NCBI RefSeq assembly: GCF_002968015.1
Contig: NZ_PUIP01000009.1
Coordinates: forward strand, 186,001 to 250,000
Direction: 5' to 3'
Source of the DNA: Massilia phosphatilytica
Lineage (GTDB): Bacteria > Pseudomonadota > Gammaproteobacteria > Burkholderiales > Burkholderiaceae_D
Length of the DNA stretch: 64,000 nt
The position numbers and the translations under genes were made by a program. Below, piece by piece: positions 53,674-62,006 of the stretch (position 1 is the stretch's first letter; each line of letters opens with the position of its first letter). Below the pieces are notes generated by a model. It saw nothing but the letters and a program-made list of their open reading frames with translations. It was not told the DNA's origin and did no database searches.

Positions 53674-54558
53674 ATGAACACCGGCATCCTGTCCGCCGCC
53701 CTCGCCTTCCTGTGCTGGGGCCTGTTTCCGCTGTATTTCCACGCCATCGGCGACGTGCCGCCGCTGCAGATCCTCGCGCACCGCATGCTGTGGTCGCTGC
53801 TGTTCCTCATGATCGTGCTCGCCGTGCGCCGCCAGTGGTCCTGGCTGAACCTCGTGCGCCAGCCGCGCGTGTTCGGCAGCTTCGTCGCCTCCGCCTTCTT
53901 GCTCAGCATTAACTGGCTCATCTACATCTGGGCCGTGAACAACGGTCACGTCATCGAGTCCAGCCTCGGCTATTTCATCAATCCGCTCGTCAACATCATG
54001 TTCGGCTCGATGCTGCTGAAGGAACGCTTGCGGCGCACGCAGTGGATGGCGATCGGCGTCGCGGCGCTGGGCGTCGCGTGGCTGACGTGGCAGGCCGGCA
54101 ACGTGCCCTGGGTCGCGCTGGCGCTGGCCGTGTCGTTCGGCGGCTACGGCCTGCTGCGCAAGACAGCCGCGCTCGGCGCTTTGGAGGGCCTGTCGTTCGA
54201 AACGATGGTGCTGTTCCCGCTCGCGGCCGCCTACGTGGTCTGGCTCAGCGTGCACGGCCAGAACGCCTTCATCAACACAGAATCGAACACGACGCGCCTG
54301 CTGCTCGTCGCGGCCGGGCCGATCACGGCGATCCCGCTGCTGCTGTTCGCGGCGGGCGCGCGCAAGATCCCGCTGTCGATCATCGGCTTGCTGCAGTATA
54401 TGTCGCCCACCTTGCAATTCCTGCTGGGCGTGTGGCTGTTCCACGAAGCCTTTACGCCCGACCGCCTCGTCGGCTTCGTGCTGATCTGGCTCGCCCTGGC
54501 CCTGTTCGCGGCCGAAGGCCTGCTGAACCGGCCGCAACCACTGGCCAAACAAGCGTAA
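53674..54558 (+). CDS. rarD: EamA-family transporter RarD
   Basis: A 294-residue, ten-helix membrane protein. MNTGILSAALAFLCWGLFPLYF, HRMLWSLLF, NWLIYIWAVNNGHVIESSLGYFINPL and PLSIIGLLQYMSPTLQFLLGV are characteristic of RarD. The name comes from a chloramphenicol-sensitivity phenotype, and the natural substrate is not known. It stands alone, divergent from kup and followed by a cluster of REP-like repeats. Confidence 0.92.
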   Translation: MNTGILSAALAFLCWGLFPLYFHAIGDVPPLQILAHRMLWSLLFLMIVLAVRRQWSWLNLVRQPRVFGSFVASAFLLSINWLIYIWAVNNGHVIESSLGYFINPLVNIMFGSMLLKERLRRTQWMAIGVAALGVAWLTWQAGNVPWVALALAVSFGGYGLLRKTAALGALEGLSFETMVLFPLAAAYVVWLSVHGQNAFINTESNTTRLLLVAAGPITAIPLLLFAAGARKIPLSIIGLLQYMSPTLQFLLGVWLFHEAFTPDRLVGFVLIWLALALFAAEGLLNRPQPLAKQA

Positions 54559-54560
54559 AA

Positions 54561-54776
54561 ATTCGGGGTCAGAGCACATTTCGTGCGAAATTCGGGGTCA
54601 GAGCACATTTTCGAACAATTTCTTATCAATGCGCTTAAGCTGTCAATTGCGGTCCCGTCGATGGCGGCGCACCTGAGTCTCACGCCATTCCGGCTCGCTT
54701 CTCTCGCCCGAGCAATTTCTCCAAAAAGTGCTCTGACCCCGAATTTGGCGAAAAACCTGCTCTGACCCCGAATTTT
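54561..54776. repeat. REP-like repeat cluster between rarD and ettA
   Basis: Two forward units (54561-54581 and 54588-54610) and two inverted units (54723-54745 and 54756-54776) of the TCGGGGTCAGAGCAC family flank a unique 112-bp centre. The layout, two forward and two inverted, is the same as in the middle of the 25.6-kb cluster. It lies immediately after the rarD stop and about 40 bp before ettA. Confidence 0.87.
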
Positions 54777-54819
54777 CAGTATCCTGTCGTCCTCATTTCA
54801 AAATCGAAGCACATTACTA

Positions 54820-56487
<1,668 letters not shown>

Positions 56488-56493
56488 TTCAAG

Positions 56494-57432
56494 CTATTCC
56501 TCCAGATAGCGCTGGGCATCCAGTGCCGCCATGCACCCGCTGGCGGCACTGGTGATCGCCTGCCGGTAGACGTGGTCCTGCACGTCGCCGGCGGCGAACA
56601 CGCCGGGAATGCTCGTGGCGGTCGCCAGGCCGTTGCGTCCAGCGCGCGTCACGATGTACCCGTTTTCCATTTCCAGCTGACCCGCGAAGATGGCCGTATT
56701 CGGCTGGTGGCCGATCGCCACGAACACGCCGTGCACGGGCAGCACGCGGATGCCGCCGCGCTCACCGCGCAGGCGCAGCGTGTGCACGCCGGCCGCGTCG
56801 CCCAGCACCTCGTCCAGCGTGTGATTCCACAGGACGTCCACCTTGCCCTCTTCCACGCGCGCCAGCAGGCGCTCGACGAGGATCGCTTCCGCGCGCAGAT
56901 GGTCGCGGCGGTGCACCAGCGTCACCCGCGACGCGATATTCGCCAGGTACAGCGCCTCTTCCACGGCCGTGTTGCCGCCGCCGATCACGGCGACCTCCTT
57001 CCCGCGATAAAAGAAGCCGTCGCACGTGGCGCAGGCCGAGACGCCGCGGCCCATGAACGCCTGCTCGGACGGCAGGCCCAGGTAGCGCGCGGACGCGCCC
57101 GTGGCGATGATCAGCGCATCGCACGTGTAGTCGCCCTGGTCGCCGGACAGGCGCAGCGGCCGCTCGTGCAGGTGCGCCGTGTGGATGTGGTCCGTCACGA
57201 TCCGCGTGTCGAAGCGGCGCGCGTGCAGTTCGAAGCGGCGCATCAGGTCCGGTCCCTGCACCCCGTCCGGATCGGCGGGCCAGTTCTCGACGTCGGTCGT
57301 CGTCATCAGTTGTCCGCCCTGCGCGACGCCGGTGACGAGCAGCGGGTTCAGGTTGGCGCGCGCCGCGTAGACGGCGGCGGAGTAGCCTGCCGGGCCGGAG
57401 CCCAGGATCAGGACCTTGGCATGTTTTTTCAT
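56494..57432 (-). CDS. trxB: Thioredoxin reductase
   Basis: A 312-residue NADPH/FAD enzyme that reduces thioredoxin. The ATG at 57432 lies 4 bp after the dsbD stop and gives the normal N-terminus MKKHAKVLILGSGPAGYSAA. The redox pair is C134/C137 in SACATCDGFF. VIGGGNTAVEEALYLANIA is the NADPH site, and GVFAAGDVQDHVYRQAITSAASG ends the FAD domain. It is the last gene of the envelope-redox operon; reduced thioredoxin is the electron source for DsbD, so the pairing is functional sense as well as position. Confidence 0.96.
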   Translation of the reverse strand: MKKHAKVLILGSGPAGYSAAVYAARANLNPLLVTGVAQGGQLMTTTDVENWPADPDGVQGPDLMRRFELHARRFDTRIVTDHIHTAHLHERPLRLSGDQGDYTCDALIIATGASARYLGLPSEQAFMGRGVSACATCDGFFYRGKEVAVIGGGNTAVEEALYLANIASRVTLVHRRDHLRAEAILVERLLARVEEGKVDVLWNHTLDEVLGDAAGVHTLRLRGERGGIRVLPVHGVFVAIGHQPNTAIFAGQLEMENGYIVTRAGRNGLATATSIPGVFAAGDVQDHVYRQAITSAASGCMAALDAQRYLEE

Positions 57433-57436
57433 GATG

Positions 57437-59227
57437 TCAGGACGCGAAGTGGCGGGACAGGTGCTGCGCAAACCGTTCGGGCGCCATGAAGCCGATGACG
57501 CGGCTCTCCGGCACCTCCTTGCCCTGTTTGAACAGGATGATGCCCGGTGGCCCGAACAGGCCGAATTTCTTCATCAGCGCGCGGTCTTCATCGTTGTTGG
57601 CGGTGACGTCGACCTGCAGCAGGCGCACCTGCTTCATCCGCGCTTCCACCTGCGGTTCGGAAAACGTAAACCGTTCCATCTCCTTGCACGACACGCACCA
57701 GTCGGCATAAAAATCCAGCATCACGGGCGTGGGGGACGACGCGAGCACCTGATCCAATTCGGCCAGCGTGCGGATGCGTTCGAAGCGCATGTCCTTACCC
57801 TGCTTGCCGTCCGGTGCCGCGGCGACCGCGGTCCCGCGCAGGTGCGCCAGCGGCTGCAGCACGTCCTGGCCCGCGCTGGCGGCGCCCACCAGTTCGAACA
57901 AGCCGGCCGTCAGCAGCACCAGGCCCAGCGTTTTACCGGCATAGCGGCCCAGCCCCGCACCGGCGGCGATGGGTTCGAACGCGCGCAGGAATACGGCGCA
58001 CAGCACGGCGAACGCACCCCACAACAGCATGTCCACCGTGACCGGGAACACCGGCGTCACCATCCAGATCGCGACCGCGAGCAGCAGCAGGCCGAACACG
58101 CGCTTGACGTGGTTCATCCACACACCTGCACGCGGCAGCAGGCTGCCCGCCGAGACGCCCGTCAGCAACAGCGGCACGCTCATGCCGGCAGCCATCGAGA
58201 ACAGCGCCCAGCCGCCCGTCCACACGTTTTTCGTCTGGCTGATGTACAGCAGCGCGCCCGCCAGCGGCCCGGCCACGCACGGCCCCACGATCAACGCAGA
58301 CAAGGCGCCCATCACGAACACGCCGGCGAAACGGCCGCCGCTCATGCGGCCGCTCGTCGAGCTCAAACGGCTCTGCAGGCTGCTCGGCAGCTGCAGTTGG
58401 TAGACGTCGAACATCGACAACGCCAGCAGCACGAGCAGCGCGCCGAACGTCAGCAGCACCCACGGCTTTTGCAGCGCGCCCGCGAGGCCTTCGCCGGCGA
58501 GGCCCGCCGCGACGCCGAGCGCCGTGTAGACGAGTGCCATGCCCAGGCTGTAGGCCAGCGCGAGGATAAAACCTTTGCCGCGCGAGACGTTGCCCTCGCC
58601 GACGATGATGGACGACAGGATCGGCACCATAGGCAGCACGCACGGCGTGAACGACAGCAGCAGGCCGAATGCGAGGAACGCGAGACCGATGCGCCAGGCG
58701 CTGCCCGATTGCAGCGTGCGGCGGGCCAGCGAGCTGTCGTCTTCCTGCGCGGGCGCGGGCGCGACGGGCGCTGCCTCCGGGGTCGCGGGTTTCAGTACGC
58801 CCGGCGCCGCCGGGTCGACCGTGAACGCGACTTCGGCGGGCGGATAGCACAGGCCTGCATCCGCGCAGCCCTGGTAACCGACGCGCAGCACGAACGGTTG
58901 ACGTGCGTCCGCCTTCACCGGCAGGTCGGCCGCCAGCTGGCCCGCATACGTCTCCATCTCCTTGTTGAAATTGCTGTCGAACTTGCGCACGCCGTCCGGC
59001 AGCGTCGGCTGGCCGACCTGCGGCGCGGTGAACACGAGACGGTCGCGGTACAGGTGGTAGCCGGGCGCGATGGCCCAGGTGACGTGCACGACGCCGCCCG
59101 TACGCAGTTCGGCGCTCGGCTTGAACGCCTGTTCGGGCGCCAGGAAGTCGTCGGCCGCAAGCGCCGGCTGTCCGGCCGCGCAGGCCAGCAGGAGCAGCGC
59201 GGCAATCCATCGAAAGAAGTGATTCAT
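57437..59227 (-). CDS. dsbD: Thiol:disulfide interchange protein DsbD
   Basis: A 596-residue electron carrier across the inner membrane. Signal peptide MNHFFRWIAALLLLACAAGQPALA; N-terminal alpha domain with C121 and C127 in GYQGCADAGLCYPP; central eight-helix beta domain with the redox cysteines in FTPCVLPMVPILSS and IVGPCVAGP; C-terminal gamma thioredoxin domain with C511/C514 in DWCVSCKEME. All three cysteine pairs are present. It takes electrons from cytoplasmic thioredoxin and delivers them to periplasmic partners such as TlpA-like proteins. Its start overlaps the apbE stop by 4 nt. Confidence 0.96.
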   Translation of the reverse strand: MNHFFRWIAALLLLACAAGQPALAADDFLAPEQAFKPSAELRTGGVVHVTWAIAPGYHLYRDRLVFTAPQVGQPTLPDGVRKFDSNFNKEMETYAGQLAADLPVKADARQPFVLRVGYQGCADAGLCYPPAEVAFTVDPAAPGVLKPATPEAAPVAPAPAQEDDSSLARRTLQSGSAWRIGLAFLAFGLLLSFTPCVLPMVPILSSIIVGEGNVSRGKGFILALAYSLGMALVYTALGVAAGLAGEGLAGALQKPWVLLTFGALLVLLALSMFDVYQLQLPSSLQSRLSSTSGRMSGGRFAGVFVMGALSALIVGPCVAGPLAGALLYISQTKNVWTGGWALFSMAAGMSVPLLLTGVSAGSLLPRAGVWMNHVKRVFGLLLLAVAIWMVTPVFPVTVDMLLWGAFAVLCAVFLRAFEPIAAGAGLGRYAGKTLGLVLLTAGLFELVGAASAGQDVLQPLAHLRGTAVAAAPDGKQGKDMRFERIRTLAELDQVLASSPTPVMLDFYADWCVSCKEMERFTFSEPQVEARMKQVRLLQVDVTANNDEDRALMKKFGLFGPPGIILFKQGKEVPESRVIGFMAPERFAQHLSRHFAS

Positions 59228-60138
59228 GATGCGTAATCTCCTGAAATGCTGTGGTGATGCGCTTGCCCCGCACTGTCGATAGCGAAGTACGCGAGCCCGC
59301 TGGCGGCCAGGAAGGACAGGCCGTCGTCCTCCTTCAGCATGGCGATGGTCGACACGCTGCCGCCCAGTACGGCCAGCGGCGCCAGCACGCTCACCGAGCG
59401 CCAGTGCGAGACGGGCATGCCCGTGCGCGGATCCAGTACGTGGCAATAGCGCTTGCCGTCGACGTCGAAAAAGCGTTCGTAGTCGCCGCTCGTCGTCAGC
59501 GCACCGCGGCTGACGGCGATGCTCGCGACGATGCCATCCGGCTTGCGCGGGTCCTGGATGCCGATGCTCCACAGGCGTCCGTCCGGTTGCGGTCCGATGA
59601 AGCGCATGTCGCCGCCGAGGTTCACGTAGCCATGCCGCACGCCCCGTTCCTGCAGCAGCGCACAGGCGCGGTCGGCCGCGTATTCCTTGCCGAAGCCGCC
59701 GAAGTCGATCTCCATGCCGGCGCGCGGCAGGAAGACGGCGCCGTCCTCGCGCTGCACGGACGGCCAGTCCACCAGCGCCAGCAGCGGTGCCAGTTCGCGG
59801 GCGTGCGGCACGCGCGGCAGGCGGAAGTCCCAGGCGCGGCGCAGCACGCCGGACGTGATGTCGAACAGGCCGCCGCTCGCATGGTGGAGGTGATCCGCAT
59901 AGTCGAGCAGCTGCGCCGTCTCTTCGTCGCATTCGACGTGGTAGCGGCCCGCCGCGGCGTTGATGCGGCTGACGATGCTGTCGGCGCGGTAGCGCGAATA
60001 CGTGCGCTCGATGCGCCGCACTTCCGCGATCGCGGCCAGCGCCAGTTCTTCCGCCGCATGTCCTTCCACTGCAGCGAGCCGGATCTCGCACCGGCTGGCC
60101 ATCGCATCGAACGGAAAGCGGTAGATGGCGTCTACCAT
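59224..60138 (-). CDS. apbE: FAD:protein FMN transferase ApbE
   Basis: A 304-residue flavin transferase that moves FMN from FAD onto Thr or Ser of exported redox proteins. The ATG at 60138 overlaps the end of the DUF3570 gene by 7 nt. Conserved ApbE elements are visible: RRIERTYSRYRADS, ASGGLFDITSG, EIDFGGFGKEYAADRA, GYVNLGGDMRFIG and CHVLDPRTGMPVSHW, where the magnesium-binding Asp lies. It lacks an obvious signal peptide from this start, so export could use the short N-terminus or it may act inside. Its likely substrate is the DUF3570 protein encoded just upstream, which carries a D-x-x-S-G-A-S motif. Confidence 0.94.
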   Translation of the reverse strand: MVDAIYRFPFDAMASRCEIRLAAVEGHAAEELALAAIAEVRRIERTYSRYRADSIVSRINAAAGRYHVECDEETAQLLDYADHLHHASGGLFDITSGVLRRAWDFRLPRVPHARELAPLLALVDWPSVQREDGAVFLPRAGMEIDFGGFGKEYAADRACALLQERGVRHGYVNLGGDMRFIGPQPDGRLWSIGIQDPRKPDGIVASIAVSRGALTTSGDYERFFDVDGKRYCHVLDPRTGMPVSHWRSVSVLAPLAVLGGSVSTIAMLKEDDGLSFLAASGLAYFAIDSAGQAHHHSISGDYAS

Positions 60139-61280
60139 CGCCGCGTCAATCCGACCTGGAAGATACGGGCGTGCAGCGGCGCGAGGCCCGGACTGCCGTC
60201 GTGGAACAGGCGCCAGTTGCCGCGCTGCTCGTAGCCTTCGACCTTGACGTCGACCGTCCACAGCTTGCCGATCTCGCGCACGACCTTCAACCCCGCCGTG
60301 ACGGCGCCGAAGCCGGACAGGCGCTGGTCCGGCGACGACAGGCGGTTCGGGTCCGCACCGTTCGAGAAGCCGGGCGGAAACGGCGGGCCGAGCGTGCCGT
60401 CGTACACGGGGTCGTAATAGAAGTACGCGGCGCTTTGCGTGTATAAACGCAGTTCCGGCACGATGCTCCAGCCGCCGCCGAGCGGCTGCACATATTCTCC
60501 GGACAGCGTGTGCGCGCGGATGCGGAACGAGTCGCTGTAGTAGCGGTAGGACAGGCGCGACGTGCCGCCCGTGCTGTCCACGAAGTGGTTCCAGCGCAGC
60601 AGCACCGTGTTCTGGCGGCGCGAACGCGGGCGGTTATCCAACAATTTATACGGATCGTTGAAATAACCGTCGCCGTTCGTGCGCGTGAGCGTCAATTGGC
60701 CGATGTCGTTCGGCGTCAGCACGCGCGTCACGCCCGCGAGCACGCTGACCGTGCGCTTGTGCTCATCGACGACGACGTGGTTGACCGGATCGATGCGGTC
60801 GCGGCTGCCCGCGAGGCCGAATGCCCACGTCGTGTTGTTGTCTTCGCTGGACACGGTGCCGTTCAGCGACAGCGCGCGCGACACGTAGTCGTGCTCCGTC
60901 GAATACGCGGCGCCGGCCGTCAGGGTGCCGCGCCGGAAGTAGCGCGTGACGGCAATGTCTCCGGCCTTTCTCTCATCCTGCATGTGCGACGCGCCGGAGA
61001 CGGCCGTGTGGTAGCGCGGCGACGCGCCGGACACGTCGTCGGCCGTCAGCGTGCCTTCGATGGACCAGTCGCTGGCGACGGGTGCCGTCACCGCGATCGA
61101 CGGTGAATGGGCATGGATGCGATCGAGGCCGCTCTGGCGGTCGGCGTAATCGAGATAGCGCAGGCTGATGCTGCCGCCTTGCGGCGGTTCATCGGCCAGC
61201 GCCTGCACACCGGGCAGCAGCAGCGCGGCGGCGAGCAGCGACGCCGCCAGTTCCTGGGGAGGTTGTCGTAATGTCGTCAA
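60132..61280 (-). CDS. DUF3570 exported protein with ApbE-type flavinylation motif
   Basis: A 382-residue protein begun at a TTG at 61280 with AGGAG upstream. The alternative longer reading runs back into the DUF4266 gene. A signal peptide (MTTLRQPPQELAASLLAAALLLPGVQALA) is followed by a beta-rich body with alternating strands and a terminal aromatic (FQVGLTRRW), which looks like an outer-membrane beta-barrel. At residues 81-87 lies D-D-V-S-G-A-S, matching the D-x-x-S/T-G-A-S/T motif at which ApbE attaches FMN in NqrC and RnfG; a second V-S-G-A-S is at 94-98. DUF3570 has no established function. It is tightly coupled to apbE downstream and DUF4266 upstream. Confidence 0.85.
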   Translation of the reverse strand: MTTLRQPPQELAASLLAAALLLPGVQALADEPPQGGSISLRYLDYADRQSGLDRIHAHSPSIAVTAPVASDWSIEGTLTADDVSGASPRYHTAVSGASHMQDERKAGDIAVTRYFRRGTLTAGAAYSTEHDYVSRALSLNGTVSSEDNNTTWAFGLAGSRDRIDPVNHVVVDEHKRTVSVLAGVTRVLTPNDIGQLTLTRTNGDGYFNDPYKLLDNRPRSRRQNTVLLRWNHFVDSTGGTSRLSYRYYSDSFRIRAHTLSGEYVQPLGGGWSIVPELRLYTQSAAYFYYDPVYDGTLGPPFPPGFSNGADPNRLSSPDQRLSGFGAVTAGLKVVREIGKLWTVDVKVEGYEQRGNWRLFHDGSPGLAPLHARIFQVGLTRRW

Positions 61281-61290
61281 TGGAGTCTCC

Positions 61291-61500
61291 TCAGTTGCAG
61301 CCGCAGCCACCGCCACCCACGCCCGCGCCGCCGGATGCGGCTTCGCGGCTGGTATAGATGTGGTCCGCGTAACGGGTCTCGAGCTTGTCGCCGCCGAAGG
61401 TCATCTCGGGCTTGGCCAGCTTGCCTTTTTCCCACGGCTGCACGGTGGCGCAGCCGGCCAGCGCCAGCAGCGCCGGCGCGATCAAAACGAGCGCTCTCAT
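61291..61500 (-). CDS. DUF4266 mini-lipoprotein
   Basis: A 69-residue lipoprotein. The leader MRALVLIAPALLALAGC ends in a lipobox (LAGC). The mature 53 residues read ATVQPWEKGKLAKPEM near the start, then HIYTSREAASGGAG and the cysteine-glycine tail GGGGCGCN. This matches DUF4266. The two tail cysteines could bind a metal or form a disulfide. It overlaps the TlpA gene stop by 4 nt, and its own stop lies within the ribosome site of the DUF3570 gene. The function is unknown. Confidence 0.88.
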   Translation of the reverse strand: MRALVLIAPALLALAGCATVQPWEKGKLAKPEMTFGGDKLETRYADHIYTSREAASGGAGVGGGGCGCN

Positions 61501-62006
61501 TGCGCACCTCCCAGGGCCTTCTTGATCACCTGCTCGAGCTCCGCGCGGTCGGCCTCTTTAAAACCCGCGTGCTCGTACAAGACTTTCCCGTCCGGTCCGA
61601 TCAGGACACTGCTCGGCATACCCTTGATGCCATAGGCGCGGGGCGTCGCGCCGGCCGGATCGAACGCGATCGTGAAGCGGGCCGGCGTCTCGGCGAGGAA
61701 GCGGCGCGCGTCGTCGGTCTTCGCGTCGAGGTTCACGCCGACGACCTGCAGCCCTTTCGTGCCGTAGCGCGTCTGCATCTCGTTCATCCATGGGAAGGAC
61801 TGGCGGCACGGGCCGCACCACGACGCCCAGAAATCCACGTACACGAGCTTCCCCTGGTACTTCGCCAGCTGCACGGCGCCGTCCTTGCCCGGCAGGTCGA
61901 ACGCGGGCGCCGCGGCGCCCTTGTCGAGCGCGAAGGCGCTGGATGCCTCCAGCGCGGCGGCCAGTACGACCGCCATGCGCAGAACGCGCGTCGTACGGGC
62001 GCTCAT
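61497..62006 (-). CDS. TlpA-like periplasmic thioredoxin
   Basis: A 169-residue exported thioredoxin-fold protein starting at the ATG at 62006, with GGAGGTGA upstream, and overlapping the previous stop by 4 nt. The leader (MSARTTRVLRMAVVLAAALEASSAFA) precedes FDLPGKDGAVQL and the redox site C64/C67 in DFWASWCGPCRQSFPW. GIKGMPSSVLIGPDGKVL holds the cis-Pro. TlpA/ResA-like proteins are reducing partners that draw electrons from DsbD and act on cytochrome c or other thiol targets; both a dsbD and a cytochrome gene are in this same operon. Confidence 0.93.
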   Translation of the reverse strand: MSARTTRVLRMAVVLAAALEASSAFALDKGAAAPAFDLPGKDGAVQLAKYQGKLVYVDFWASWCGPCRQSFPWMNEMQTRYGTKGLQVVGVNLDAKTDDARRFLAETPARFTIAFDPAGATPRAYGIKGMPSSVLIGPDGKVLYEHAGFKEADRAELEQVIKKALGGAQ

